This document shows positions 1 through 7,538 of a DNA stretch of 12,879 nucleotides, piece by piece. Origin of the DNA: Acidimicrobiia bacterium. Lineage in GTDB: Bacteria > Actinomycetota > Acidimicrobiia > IMCC26256. The number at the start of each line of letters is the position of its first letter. The first letter of the stretch is position 1. The notes beneath the pieces were generated by a model. It was not told the origin of the DNA and ran no database searches. It saw nothing but the letters and a program-made list of their open reading frames with translations. Position numbers and translations under genes: made by a program. Location of the stretch: NCBI GenBank assembly GCA_023262065.1, contig JALRDW010000014.1:1-12879 (forward strand), written 5' to 3'.

Positions 1-1
1 C

Positions 2-1108
2 GTCGTGCCGGGGTCAGACGGCGGGGTGCCGGATTTCGAAACCGCGCTCGAGGTGGCCGAGGACATCGCCCGCAAGCTCGAGGCGTTCGCGAACTTCGGC
101 TTCCCCGAGAGTCACTCGGTGTCCTTCGCCTACATCGTGTACGCGAGCGCGTGGCTCAAGTACCACCACCCGGCGGAGTTCGCGTGCGCGCTCCTCAACG
201 CCCAGCCGATGGGCTTCTACTCGCCGCACACGATCGTGCGCGACGCTCGTCGGCACGGGGTCGAGGTGCTCGGGCCGTGCGTGCTCGCGTCGCGGCGCGA
301 CTGCACGCTCGAGCCCCGCACCGAGGCGGCCGGGCCGCAGGGCTTCCCGAAGCGGGGCTGGCACGCCGAGGCCTCCGTGCACGCGGTGCGCACCGGCCTG
401 CGCTACGTGCGCGGCCTCTCGGGCGATCTCCTCGACCGCATCGACGCCGAGCGCGCGGCGCGACCCTTCGCCGACCTCGAGGACTTCGCCCGGCGCACCG
501 AGGCCCCGGTGGACGCGCTCGAGTCGCTCGCCACCGCGGGTGCGTTCGCGTGCTTCGGGCACGACCGGCGCGAGGCGCTGTGGTCGGCCGGCGCGCTCCA
601 CGCCGTGCGTCCGAGCCGTCACGGCGGGGTGCGCGAGGACCGGCTCCCCGGGGTGGTGCCCGGGCTCGAGGCCCCGACCCTGCCCGGCATGGAGCCGGCC
701 GAGGAGGTCGCGGCCGACCTCTGGGCCACCGGCATGTCGGCGAGTCACCACCCGACGGAGTTCGTCCGGCCCGCGCTCACCGCGAGCGGGGTCGTCACCA
801 CCGGGGCACTGCGAGACCTCCCGCACGGCGCACTGGTCGAGGTCGCCGGACTCGTCACCCACCGCCAGGCCCCTGAGACCGCAGGTGGTGTCGTGTTCCT
901 CAACCTCGAGGACGAGGACGGTCTCGTCAACGTCATCTGCACCGCTGCGGTCTGGCGCCGGTTCCGTCGGGTCGCCCGCTCGGCCCCCGCGGTGCGGGTG
1001 CGGGGTGTGCTCGAGCGGCGGCACGGGGTCGTCAACCTCCTCGCCCAGCGGATCGAGGTGCTGGCTCTGGCGCTGCCGGGTGCGGCCCGGTCCCGCGACT
1101 TCCGCTGA
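2..1108 (+). CDS. dnaE2: Error-prone DNA polymerase III alpha subunit, DnaE2/ImuC type (C-terminal part)
   Basis: The 5' end lies outside the window; the frame is open from base 2 and ends with TGA at 1106-1108, leaving about 368 residues. The first third carries a C-family polymerase signature, FGFPESHSVSFAY, followed by YASAWLKYHHPAEFACALLN and QPMGFYSPHTIVRDARRHGV, which is typical of DnaE2/DnaE thumb-finger regions. A helix-hairpin-helix-like stretch follows (LRYVRGLSGDLLDRI onward). The last ~90 residues form an OB-fold (VEVAGLVTHRQAPETAGGVV, then FLNLEDEDGLVNVI). In the DnaE2 family this polymerase does damage-induced translesion synthesis with ImuA'/ImuB. The ending just after the OB-fold, with no tau-binding tail, favours DnaE2 over replicative DnaE1. 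No imuA or imuB is visible here. It converges on the GGDEF-EAL gene with a 22-bp gap. Confidence 0.9.
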   Translation, partial: VVPGSDGGVPDFETALEVAEDIARKLEAFANFGFPESHSVSFAYIVYASAWLKYHHPAEFACALLNAQPMGFYSPHTIVRDARRHGVEVLGPCVLASRRDCTLEPRTEAAGPQGFPKRGWHAEASVHAVRTGLRYVRGLSGDLLDRIDAERAARPFADLEDFARRTEAPVDALESLATAGAFACFGHDRREALWSAGALHAVRPSRHGGVREDRLPGVVPGLEAPTLPGMEPAEEVAADLWATGMSASHHPTEFVRPALTASGVVTTGALRDLPHGALVEVAGLVTHRQAPETAGGVVFLNLEDEDGLVNVICTAAVWRRFRRVARSAPAVRVRGVLERRHGVVNLLAQRIEVLALALPGAARSRDFR

Positions 1109-1135
1109 GGTCGCCGTGGTCTGGACCGCCTCAGC
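1104..1135. terminator. Hairpin at convergent 3' ends of dnaE2 and the GGDEF-EAL gene
   Basis: GCTGAGG (1104-1110) pairs with CCTCAGC (1129-1135) across an 18-nt interval, with some further inner pairing (GGTC with GGACC). Each arm overlaps the stop codon of one of the two converging genes. It could serve as a bidirectional terminator, although there is no T-run, as is common in high-GC actinobacteria. Confidence 0.4.
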
Positions 1136-2903
1136 CGGCGTCGAGTGAGTCCTTCATGAACTCGGTGAACGCCTCCGCCGACATCGGGCGGGCGAAGAGG
1201 TAGCCCTGGGCGAGGCCGGCGCCGAGGTCGATGAGGATCTCTCGTTCGCGCTCGGTCTCGACGCCCTCGGCGACGAACCACATGCCGAGCGCATCCGCGA
1301 CCTGCACGATGCTGCGGAGCACCGCCCGGTCGCGGTCCGAGTCCACGATGCCCCGGACGAACGCGCGGTCGACCTTCACGGTGTTGACCGGCAGGTCACG
1401 CAGGTACGACAGCGACGAGTACCCCGTGCCGAAGTCATCGATCGCCACCCAGACACCGATGTGCCGCAGCTCCTCGAGGACGCGGACCGCGCGGGTGAGA
1501 TCGTGGAGCGCGACCTCCTCGGTGATCTCGATCGCAAGCGCGTCCGGGTCGAGCCCGGTCACGTCGAGCACGCGCTGCACGAGGTGGACGAAGCCCGGTG
1601 TGAGCAACTGGCTCGCCGAGATGTTCACCGACATCACGAAGTGTGGGACCTGCGCGCGCCAGCCGATCGCATGCTGTGCCGCCGCGATGAGGACCTGCTG
1701 GCCGATCGCGCTGATGAGGCCGCGCTCCTCGGCGACCGGGATGAACTCGCGGGGCGGCAGCAGGGTGCCGTCGGCCGTGCGCCACCGGACCAGCGCCTCG
1801 GCGGCCATGCAGGTACCGGAGGCGAGGTGGACCACGGGCTGGAACTCCACGACGAACTGCTCCTCGTCGAGGGCCTGCTCGAGTCCGGCGGCGACGGCGA
1901 TCGCGGACTCCGCCTCGCGGCGCAGGTCGGCGTCGAACTGCGTCAGTCGGTCCTTGCCGCCGCTCTTGGCCCGGTACATCGCGAGATCGGCGTGGCGGAT
2001 CAGGTCGGCGGCCGAGGTGCCGTCGCCCGGCACGGCGATGGCGAGGCCGGCACTGGCGGTGATGGGTGCGATCCGATCCCCGAGCGGGACGGGGACCCGC
2101 AGTGCGGCGAGGATTCGATCGACGACCTCCCGGGCCTGCGGACCCGCCTCGGTGCTCGGGAGGTCCTCGATGAGCACCGTGAACTCGTCGCCCCCGAAGC
2201 GGCCGACGGTGTCGCCGGGTCGCAGGTGGGTGCGGAGACGGTGGGCGACCTCCATGAGGACCTCGTCGCCGCCGACGTGTCCGAAGGTGTCGTTGATCGA
2301 CTTGAACCGATCGAGGTCGATGAAGGCGACCGCCGTGGCCAGTCCGTTGCGCTCGTTGCGGGCGATCGCGTGGGCGACCAGTTCGGTGAACAGCGCGTGG
2401 TTCGGGATGTTGGTGAGGCGGTCGTGGGTGGCCTGGTGCTCGAGCGTGGCCTCGATGTGCTTCATGGCCGAGATGTCACGCGAGATGCTCGAGAAGAACG
2501 CAGGGCTGCCGTCCTCCTCGAGGTGGACGGTGGTCACCTGCGACACGGGGAAGGTCCGACCGTTCCGGGACCGCAGGATGAGTTCCCCGGACCACGAACC
2601 GGTGGCGATGAGGCTCTCGAGGATCGAGTCCGAGACCTGCGCGTAGTGGTCGACGTCGAAGAACGCGCCGGACGGCAGTTCGGTGACGTCCTCGTCGTGC
2701 CCGATGCCGAGCATCTCCCGGGCCGCCGGGTTCAGGTAGAGGAACGCTCCGTCCACGTCGGTGATGCCGACGAAGTCGGTCGTGGCCTCGCAGATCGCCT
2801 CGTAGCGGCGGGCCCGTTCCTCGTCGGAGGGTCCGGTGGGGGGCTCGGCGGTCCCTGCGGGCGCGACGTCACCACCGGCCCGCCTGCTCTCGGTGTCGCC
2901 CAT
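1131..2903 (-). CDS. PAS-GGDEF-EAL cyclic-di-GMP synthase/phosphodiesterase
   Basis: This 590-residue protein combines c-di-GMP synthesis and breakdown modules under a sensory domain. A PAS domain spans about residues 32-147. A GGDEF domain (about 155-325) contains FIDLDRFK and an intact GGDEF at 237-241. An inhibitory-site RxxD (RPGD, 228-231) lies five residues before GGDEF. An EAL domain (about 335-585) has EAL at 369-371, NISASQ, EITEEV, IDDFGTGYSS and VAEGVETE, so metal-binding and catalytic residues look intact and both activities are possible. No membrane segment is seen, so it is probably cytosolic. I chose ATG at 2903, with GGGAG (2914-2918) ten bases upstream. The frame stays open far upstream, but only as antisense of the neighbouring ATPase gene. 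The signal sensed by PAS cannot be read from sequence. Confidence 0.93.
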   Translation of the reverse strand: MGDTESRRAGGDVAPAGTAEPPTGPSDEERARRYEAICEATTDFVGITDVDGAFLYLNPAAREMLGIGHDEDVTELPSGAFFDVDHYAQVSDSILESLIATGSWSGELILRSRNGRTFPVSQVTTVHLEEDGSPAFFSSISRDISAMKHIEATLEHQATHDRLTNIPNHALFTELVAHAIARNERNGLATAVAFIDLDRFKSINDTFGHVGGDEVLMEVAHRLRTHLRPGDTVGRFGGDEFTVLIEDLPSTEAGPQAREVVDRILAALRVPVPLGDRIAPITASAGLAIAVPGDGTSAADLIRHADLAMYRAKSGGKDRLTQFDADLRREAESAIAVAAGLEQALDEEQFVVEFQPVVHLASGTCMAAEALVRWRTADGTLLPPREFIPVAEERGLISAIGQQVLIAAAQHAIGWRAQVPHFVMSVNISASQLLTPGFVHLVQRVLDVTGLDPDALAIEITEEVALHDLTRAVRVLEELRHIGVWVAIDDFGTGYSSLSYLRDLPVNTVKVDRAFVRGIVDSDRDRAVLRSIVQVADALGMWFVAEGVETEREREILIDLGAGLAQGYLFARPMSAEAFTEFMKDSLDAG

Positions 2904-2936
2904 GTCCGTGGGTCTCCCGCCCGAATCAGCCCGGTG

Positions 2937-2955
2937 GGGTGAAGCGGTTTCACCC
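2937..2955. promoter_or_regulatory. GGGTGAA dyad upstream of the GGDEF-EAL gene
   Basis: GGGTGAA (2937-2943) and TTCACCC (2949-2955) form a perfect 7-bp inverted repeat with a 5-nt spacer, 33 bases upstream of the GGDEF-EAL start and inside its divergent gap with the ATPase gene. On the minus strand a possible -10 (TACATT, 2968-2973) lies upstream, which would put the dyad in the leader RNA. It could be an operator or a leader hairpin; the sequence does not decide. Confidence 0.35.
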
Positions 2956-3062
2956 GGTCCGGGCGGAATGTAGACGGCGGCGACCTCGGCCGTCACCTGG
3001 GGCTGCCCCCCCGGGCCCGACCCGGGCGGTCGGTTCGCCGGACCGGGTCCCGGGGCCGCCGG

Positions 3063-3068
3063 TAGGTT
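3063..3068 (+). promoter_or_regulatory. Candidate -10 for a leaderless ATPase transcript
   Basis: TAGGTT fits the actinobacterial TANNNT -10 pattern and ends six bases before the GTG start at 3075, the spacing expected for a leaderless mRNA. No good Shine-Dalgarno sequence or clear -35 accompanies it. The element is short, so this is only suggestive. Confidence 0.3.
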
Positions 3069-3074
3069 GCCGCC

Positions 3075-5438
3075 GTGGAACCGCTCGAGGCAGTCCCGCA
3101 GGTCCCGTCGCTCGACGAACGCACGCCGCCGGCGGGCCTCCTGCCGGCCGAGGTCGCCGACCGCCGGGCCCGGGGGCTGGCGAACATCGCACGGGACCGC
3201 ACGAGTCGCAGCGTCGTCGACATCCTGCGCGGGAACATCATCACCCGGTTCAACGCCATCCTCGGGGCGATGCTCGCGATCGTGTTGGTGCTCGGGGATC
3301 CCCGGGATGGGCTCTTCGGGCTCGTGCTCATCGCCAACTCCGCGATCGGCATCGTGCAGGAACTCCGGGCCAAGCGGACCCTCGACTCGCTCTCGGTCCT
3401 CCATGCGCCGAGGTTGCGGGTGGTGCGGGGCGGCGAGGTCGAGGAGGTGCCGGCCGTCGATCTCGTCCGGGACGACGTCATCGAACTCCGCGCCGGTGAC
3501 CAGGTCCCGGCCGACGGCGTCGTGGTGGCGTCGGATGCGCTCGAGGTCGACGAGTCCCTGCTCACGGGCGAGTCCGACGCGATCGCCAAGCACGAGGGTG
3601 ACCACGTGCTCTCCGGGAGCGCGGTCATCGCGGGGACGGGCCGGTTCCAGGCCACCGCCGTCGGGGAGGCCGCCTACGCGCACCGCCTCGCGGCCGCGGT
3701 CCGCGCCTTCTCGCTCGTCCACTCGGAGGTCGCAGCCGGGATCGACCGCATCCTCAAGTGGGTGACCCTCGGCCTCCTCGTCGTCGGGCCGCTGCTCTTC
3801 TGGAACCAGTTGCGCCACGACGGCGTGGCCGATGCCCTCATCGGTGCGGTCGCCGGCGTCGTCGGTATGGTCCCCGAGGGCCTCGTGCTCCTGACGAGCC
3901 TCGCGTTCGGGGTCGCCGCAGTGACCCTCGCGCGACGGCAGGTGCTGGTCCAGGAGTTGCCGGCGGTCGAGGTCCTCGCCCGCGTCGACGTCGTGTGCCT
4001 CGACAAGACCGGGACCCTGACCGAGGGGTCGATCGCCCTCGACCGGGTGGTGGTGCTCGGGGATGCGGACCCTGCGTGGGTGCACGACGCGCTCGGTGCG
4101 ATCGCAGCGGACGAGGCCGCGAACGCGACGTTGCTCGCGGTGCGGGCGGCGCACCCGGCGCCGCCCGGCTGGGACCGCGTCGCCGGGGTCGCGTTCTCCT
4201 CGGCCCGCAAGTGGAGCGCGACCGGCTTCGCGGCGCAGGGTGCGTTCTGGCTCGGCGCGCCCGAGATGCTCCTCGCCGGATCCGCCGGCGAGGCCCGGCG
4301 GCTCGCCGACGAGATCGCCGGGACGGGGGCCCGGGTCCTCGCCCTGCTGCACGACGCGGGTCCCGTCGACGGGGAGACCGTGGCCCCCTCGGCCCGACCG
4401 GTCGCGCTCGTCGTCCTCGCCGAGCAGGTACGACCCGATGCTGCCGACACGCTCGCGTACTTCCGGGCCCAGGGGGTGACCCTCAAGGTCATCTCCGGTG
4501 ACAACCCGCTGACGGTCGGCGCGGTGGCGCGCCGGGTCGGGCTCGAGGTCGGGGTGCCGGTCGACGCCCGTACGCTGCCCACCGATCGCGAGGCGTTGGC
4601 CGCGGTCGTCGACGAGCACACGGTGTTCGGTCGTGTGACCCCCGAGCAGAAGCGGGCGATGGTCGGTGCGCTGCAGTCCCGGGGCCACGTCGTGGCCATG
4701 ACGGGGGACGGGGTGAACGACGCGCTGGCCCTCAAGGCCGCCGACATCGGCGTGGCGATGGGGTCCGGGGCCCCCGCGACCCGGGCCGTGGCGAAGCTCG
4801 TGCTGCTCGACGGTCGGTTCGACCGGATGCCGGGCGTGGTGGCCGAGGGGCGGCGGGTGATCGCGAACGTCGAACGGGTCGCGAACCTGTTCCTCACGAA
4901 GAGCACCTATGCAGCGCTCATCGCGATCGCGGTCGTCCTCGGATCCTGGCGGTACCCGTTCCTGCCCCGGCACCTCACGATCGTCAGCAGCCTCACGATC
5001 GGCATCCCGGCGTTCTTCCTCGCGCTCGAACCGAACGCTCAGCGGTACCTGCCCGGGTTCGTCGGGCGCGTGCTGCGGTTCGCGGTCCCCGCCGGCGTGA
5101 TCGTGACCCTCGGGGTGCTCGTCGCGTACGGCCTCGCCCGCCAGGACGGCGCGCCGCTCGTGGAGTCCCGGACGCTCGCAACGCTCGCGCTCGTGGTGAT
5201 CGGCCTCTGGGTGCTCGGCCTGCTCGCCCGTCCGCTCACCCCGTTGCGCACGGTCCTCGTCGTCGCCCTCGCCGCCGCCGTGCCGGTCGGCGCGGCGCTG
5301 CCGTTCGTGCGGCAGTTCTTCGACCTGTCCTTCGGGGGCGTGCTCGGCGTGACGCGCACCCTCCTCGTCGCCGCGTGCACCTGCGGCGTGCTCGAGGCGT
5401 GGTGGCGGCTCCGGCGCCGTCCGGCGTCCCTCGGATGA
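3075..5438 (+). CDS. ctpE: Cation-transporting P-type ATPase, CtpE-like
   Basis: This 787-residue membrane pump couples ATP hydrolysis to cation transport. Seen in order: N-terminal membrane pair (about 58-97), actuator domain with TGES (164-167), membrane pair around MVPEGL (265-270), phosphorylation loop DKTGTLT with Asp310, nucleotide domain (KWSA, 379-382), hinge TGDGVND (543-549), and about six C-terminal membrane segments (605-775). There is no N-terminal heavy-metal-binding domain or CPx motif, which argues against a copper or zinc P1B pump. From memory of the family, INAILG/FGL-IANS-IG-VQE-RAK-TLD and the overall length match mycobacterial CtpE, which is reported to take up calcium; substrate here is inferred from that resemblance. 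The start is GTG at 3075, consistent with family N-termini. It is divergent from the GGDEF-EAL gene and convergent with the multicopper oxidase gene. Confidence 0.92.
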   Translation: MEPLEAVPQVPSLDERTPPAGLLPAEVADRRARGLANIARDRTSRSVVDILRGNIITRFNAILGAMLAIVLVLGDPRDGLFGLVLIANSAIGIVQELRAKRTLDSLSVLHAPRLRVVRGGEVEEVPAVDLVRDDVIELRAGDQVPADGVVVASDALEVDESLLTGESDAIAKHEGDHVLSGSAVIAGTGRFQATAVGEAAYAHRLAAAVRAFSLVHSEVAAGIDRILKWVTLGLLVVGPLLFWNQLRHDGVADALIGAVAGVVGMVPEGLVLLTSLAFGVAAVTLARRQVLVQELPAVEVLARVDVVCLDKTGTLTEGSIALDRVVVLGDADPAWVHDALGAIAADEAANATLLAVRAAHPAPPGWDRVAGVAFSSARKWSATGFAAQGAFWLGAPEMLLAGSAGEARRLADEIAGTGARVLALLHDAGPVDGETVAPSARPVALVVLAEQVRPDAADTLAYFRAQGVTLKVISGDNPLTVGAVARRVGLEVGVPVDARTLPTDREALAAVVDEHTVFGRVTPEQKRAMVGALQSRGHVVAMTGDGVNDALALKAADIGVAMGSGAPATRAVAKLVLLDGRFDRMPGVVAEGRRVIANVERVANLFLTKSTYAALIAIAVVLGSWRYPFLPRHLTIVSSLTIGIPAFFLALEPNAQRYLPGFVGRVLRFAVPAGVIVTLGVLVAYGLARQDGAPLVESRTLATLALVVIGLWVLGLLARPLTPLRTVLVVALAAAVPVGAALPFVRQFFDLSFGGVLGVTRTLLVAACTCGVLEAWWRLRRRPASLG

Positions 5439-5464
5439 TCCGGGTCCCCGAGCCGATGCCGGTG

Positions 5465-5516
5465 GGACGAGGGTGAGGGGCACCCCATGGGGATGCCCCT
5501 CACCCGCACTCGTCCT
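5465..5516. terminator. Strong bidirectional hairpin between ATPase and multicopper oxidase genes
   Basis: GGGTGAGGGGCA (5471-5482) pairs perfectly with TGCCCCTCACCC (5494-5505). Inside, CCC/GGG can add three pairs around a CATG tetraloop with one bulged A. Outside, GGACGAG (5465-5471) can pair with CTCGTCC (5510-5516) across a small bulge. It sits in the 101-bp gap between convergent stop codons. There is no T-run, but stability and position support a terminator for both strands. Confidence 0.65.
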
Positions 5517-5539
5517 CCGGCCGTGAGGGGGGAGCCCGG

Positions 5540-6910
5540 CTAGGAGACGATGAAGGTGGTCACCATGCCGAACATGCCGGTCGTGGCCTCGGCGTGGTTC
5601 AGGATGTGACAGTGGTAGGCCCACACGCCGGTCTGGGCTGCGGTGGGTTTGATGAGCACCGTGACCCGTTGCCCGGGGGCGACCATCACGGTGTCCTCCT
5701 GGTGCGGGAGCGGCAACGGGAACCCGTCCATCGCGATGACGGTCTGCGGGATGCCGTGGAGGTGCATCGGATGGATCTGGAGACCCTCGTTGTAGTACGT
5801 GACCATCACCGTCTCACCGACCTTCGCCTGGATCGGCAGGGTGGCGGGGAACGACTTGCCGTTGAGGGAAAGACCGATCGCGCCCGCGTCGTTGAGGATC
5901 ATCGACTGGTTCGAGGACGGTCGGCTGAAGCCGTCCGGGATCGGGAGCTCACCGACCAGGAACACGCCCACGAGACCGTCCGGCACCTGCTTCTCGGCGT
6001 TGTGGTGCGAGTGGTACATGCCCGTGGCCGGGGTCGACTGCGCGGTGAACACGTAATCGCGGGACCCGCCGGGCTTCACGGGGCCCTCGTTCGTCACGTA
6101 GGGCACACCGTCCTCGGACACCGGCACCTCGAGACCGTGGAAGTGGATCTCGGTGCTCTGGGGGAGCTCGTTCTCGAGGTGGATCCGGACCTTGTCGCCC
6201 GCGTCCACCTGGATCAGCGGTCCGGGCACCGTGCCGTTGTAGGTCCACGCCCGCACGGTCTGACCGGGGGACACCTCCCAGTCCACGATCTCGGCCGTCA
6301 GGTTGAAGACCTTCGTCCCGTCCGGCTCGATCACCGGCTCGAGCGGCACGTTGCCGAGCCCCTTCGTGTTCGGTCCGTTCTTCAGCTGGTCGACGTACGC
6401 GAGCACTGCGGCCTTGGCCGACGCGTCCTGCCCTGCGTTGGCCCGACGGATCGCGACCTCCTCGGCGTCCGTGGTCCCGCCGGCCATGCCGCCCTTCCCG
6501 ATCGTGACCGTGCCCTTCATGCCGGAGGACGCGTGACCGGGGATCGCGCAGTACATCTCGTAGGTACCCTCGTCGAGTCCCTCGAGGCTGAGCAGCTTCG
6601 ACTCGCCCGGCTGGATGTCGCCGGACTTCTTGTCGGTACCGGTGATCTCGAGGTTGTGCACGATCTTGCCCGCGTTCTCGACGTTGATGGAGCCGTCGAC
6701 CACCGCCACGACCGCGTTCGGCGAGAGCGTGAACTCGGTCTCCACGACCTTCGGTGAGTTCGCCTTCGCCGCCTCATCCTGTGCGTCGTTCGATCGGCCG
6801 AGCGCGTCGGCGGCCATCCACAGCGCGAAGAACGCGAACGTGAGGCCCAGCAGGGCGAACACCCACGCGCCGAAGCCGAGGGATCTGCGATCGTCCGTGG
6901 AGAGCGCCAC
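5540..6910 (-). CDS. Membrane-anchored cupredoxin-multicopper oxidase fusion (three cupredoxin domains)
   Basis: This 456-residue protein has one hydrophobic N-terminal segment (about 12-34) with no evident cleavage site, so it is probably anchored with its copper domains outside. The first cupredoxin domain (about 54-138) has a complete type 1 copper set: His85, Cys121, His126, Met131. A two-domain oxidase follows: HFHG (256, 258) and YHSH (300, 302) in domain 2; HPMHLHG (380-386) and HCHILNH with Met446 in domain 3. That supplies a second type 1 copper and the His pairs of a trinuclear centre, so a laccase-like oxidase is most likely. A nitrite reductase is less likely because domain 2 has Ser where NirK has its type 1 Cys. 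GTG at 6910 is preferred because GGAGG (6917-6921) lies six bases upstream; TTG at 6955 lacks this support. A DevR-like box lies 65 bases upstream. Confidence 0.88.
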   Translation of the reverse strand: MALSTDDRRSLGFGAWVFALLGLTFAFFALWMAADALGRSNDAQDEAAKANSPKVVETEFTLSPNAVVAVVDGSINVENAGKIVHNLEITGTDKKSGDIQPGESKLLSLEGLDEGTYEMYCAIPGHASSGMKGTVTIGKGGMAGGTTDAEEVAIRRANAGQDASAKAAVLAYVDQLKNGPNTKGLGNVPLEPVIEPDGTKVFNLTAEIVDWEVSPGQTVRAWTYNGTVPGPLIQVDAGDKVRIHLENELPQSTEIHFHGLEVPVSEDGVPYVTNEGPVKPGGSRDYVFTAQSTPATGMYHSHHNAEKQVPDGLVGVFLVGELPIPDGFSRPSSNQSMILNDAGAIGLSLNGKSFPATLPIQAKVGETVMVTYYNEGLQIHPMHLHGIPQTVIAMDGFPLPLPHQEDTVMVAPGQRVTVLIKPTAAQTGVWAYHCHILNHAEATTGMFGMVTTFIVS

Positions 6911-6975
6911 GGTCCACCTCCAGTGGGATCGGGAACGACGGGGCGAGTGTGCCAACCGCCGGGGCCCGACGCGTA

Positions 6976-6989
6976 GGGCCGAAGGTCCC
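6976..6989 (-). promoter_or_regulatory. DevR/DosR-type box upstream of the multicopper oxidase gene
   Basis: On the minus strand this reads GGGACCTTCGGCCC, flanked as CTCGGGACCTTCGGCCCTAC. It closely fits the mycobacterial DosR box TTSGGGACTWWAGTCCCSAA. It is one of three exact 14-mer copies in the window, all intergenic. It ends 65 bases before the oxidase start; a CACACT (-10-like, 6946-6951) lies about 25 bases downstream, as expected for an activator site overlapping -35. Confidence 0.72.
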
Positions 6990-7009
6990 GAGGCGAGGGC
7001 CTTGTGGCC

Positions 7010-7029
7010 GACCCGCGTCGTGTCGGGTC
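7010..7029 (-). terminator. Small hairpin at the end of the small unknown gene
   Basis: GACCCG (7010-7015) and CGGGTC (7024-7029) form a 6-bp stem with an 8-nt loop overlapping the stop codon of the small gene, just before the DevR-like box of the oxidase gene. It is weak, and a terminator role is only possible. Confidence 0.25.
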
Positions 7030-7441
7030 AGTCGACGAGCGGGGCGAGTGCGAGCAGGCCGGCCGCCGCGAGCAGGAACTCCCGGACGACCGTCTCGGTC
7101 TCGTGGCGGGCCCGCAGCGATTCGCCCCGCGTGCTCGTGCGGGTCCCGGCGGTGTCCCAGCTCGCGCTCACGCTGAGGTGGGTGCGCTCGCCGTGGACCG
7201 GCGCGACCTCGAGTTCGCCCCCGAGTCGGGCGAACGGGCCCGGCCAGCCCGAGCGTTCCCATTGCACCGACAGGGCCCACCCGTCCCCGCGCGGACGCAG
7301 CTCACCGGTGTCGGGCGCCGCCGGCTCGGCACCGCCGGCGCGCGCGGCCGCGTCGCGCAGGATCTCCCGTGCGCCGGCGCGGAGGCGATCGGCGACGAGC
7401 TCGACCGGCGCGTCAACGATCGTGAAGTCGTAGAGGAACAT
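7028..7441 (-). CDS. Small protein of unknown function preceded by a DevR-like box
   Basis: I do not recognise this 137-residue protein with certainty. It starts MFLYDFTIVDAPVELVADRL. It later has a Trp-rich stretch (WALSVQWERSGWPGPFARL), then alternating beta-like sequence (GELEVAPVHGERTHLSVSAS), and a C-terminal helix (about 112-134) that is Ala/Leu-rich near its end. The strand-helix-strands-long-helix order and the -GPF-RL-G-LEV-P---RTHL- pattern resemble SRPBCC/START-like lipid- or ligand-binding proteins, but that is a weak inference. The C-terminal Leu/Ala stretch is short for a membrane segment. It lies between the kinase gene (97-bp gap) and the oxidase gene (117-bp gap), all on the minus strand. 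Its own DevR-like box 40 bases upstream suggests separate induction. The ATG start has only a weak GGGA ribosome site. Confidence 0.72.
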   Translation of the reverse strand: MFLYDFTIVDAPVELVADRLRAGAREILRDAAARAGGAEPAAPDTGELRPRGDGWALSVQWERSGWPGPFARLGGELEVAPVHGERTHLSVSASWDTAGTRTSTRGESLRARHETETVVREFLLAAAGLLALAPLVD

Positions 7442-7481
7442 GGTTCCCGGGACCCTGCCGCGCCTGGAACGTCCCCGGGTA

Positions 7482-7495
7482 GGGCCGAAGGTCCC
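7482..7495 (-). promoter_or_regulatory. DevR/DosR-type box upstream of the small unknown gene
   Basis: This is the second exact copy of GGGACCTTCGGCCC (minus-strand reading), followed by TACC much as in the first copy (TACG). It lies in the 97-bp gap between the kinase stop and the small gene's ATG, 40 bases before that ATG. A site centred near -42 would place the transcript start almost at the ATG. The match to the DosR consensus and the identity with the other two copies are the evidence. Confidence 0.72.
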
Positions 7496-7538
7496 GTCCG
7501 TGCCGGTGCGCCCGCGGGTGCGCGCGACCGTCGGCGGA

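Noticed and set aside
1461..2942. Long plus-strand open frame opposite the GGDEF-EAL gene
   Set aside because: It is antisense to clear catalytic motifs, low in complexity and without any recognisable domain or ribosome site.
2904..5624. In-frame extension of the GGDEF-EAL gene upstream across the whole ATPase gene on the minus strand (about 900 extra residues)
   Set aside because: The extension is rich in Arg, Pro, His and Asp with no domain, is exactly antisense to a well-conserved P-type ATPase, and is explained by high-GC codon bias keeping the opposite frame open.
6306..6319. AAGACCTTCGTCCC inside the oxidase gene, resembling the DevR box
   Set aside because: Three mismatches to the shared 14-mer, inside coding sequence and not near a start; probably chance.
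5594..6757. Plus-strand open frame opposite the multicopper oxidase
   Set aside because: Antisense to conserved copper-binding motifs; His/Val/Asp-rich shadow frame.
5540..6910. Assignment of the copper protein as NirK nitrite reductase
   Set aside because: The domain following the N-terminal cupredoxin has YHSH rather than the YHC type 1 motif of NirK; the His pattern fits a laccase-like two-domain oxidase better. Not excluded.
6911..6955. TTG start at 6955 for the multicopper oxidase
   Set aside because: It adds 15 Arg/Ser-rich residues and has no ribosome site, while GTG 6910 has GGAGG at ideal spacing directly before a typical membrane anchor.
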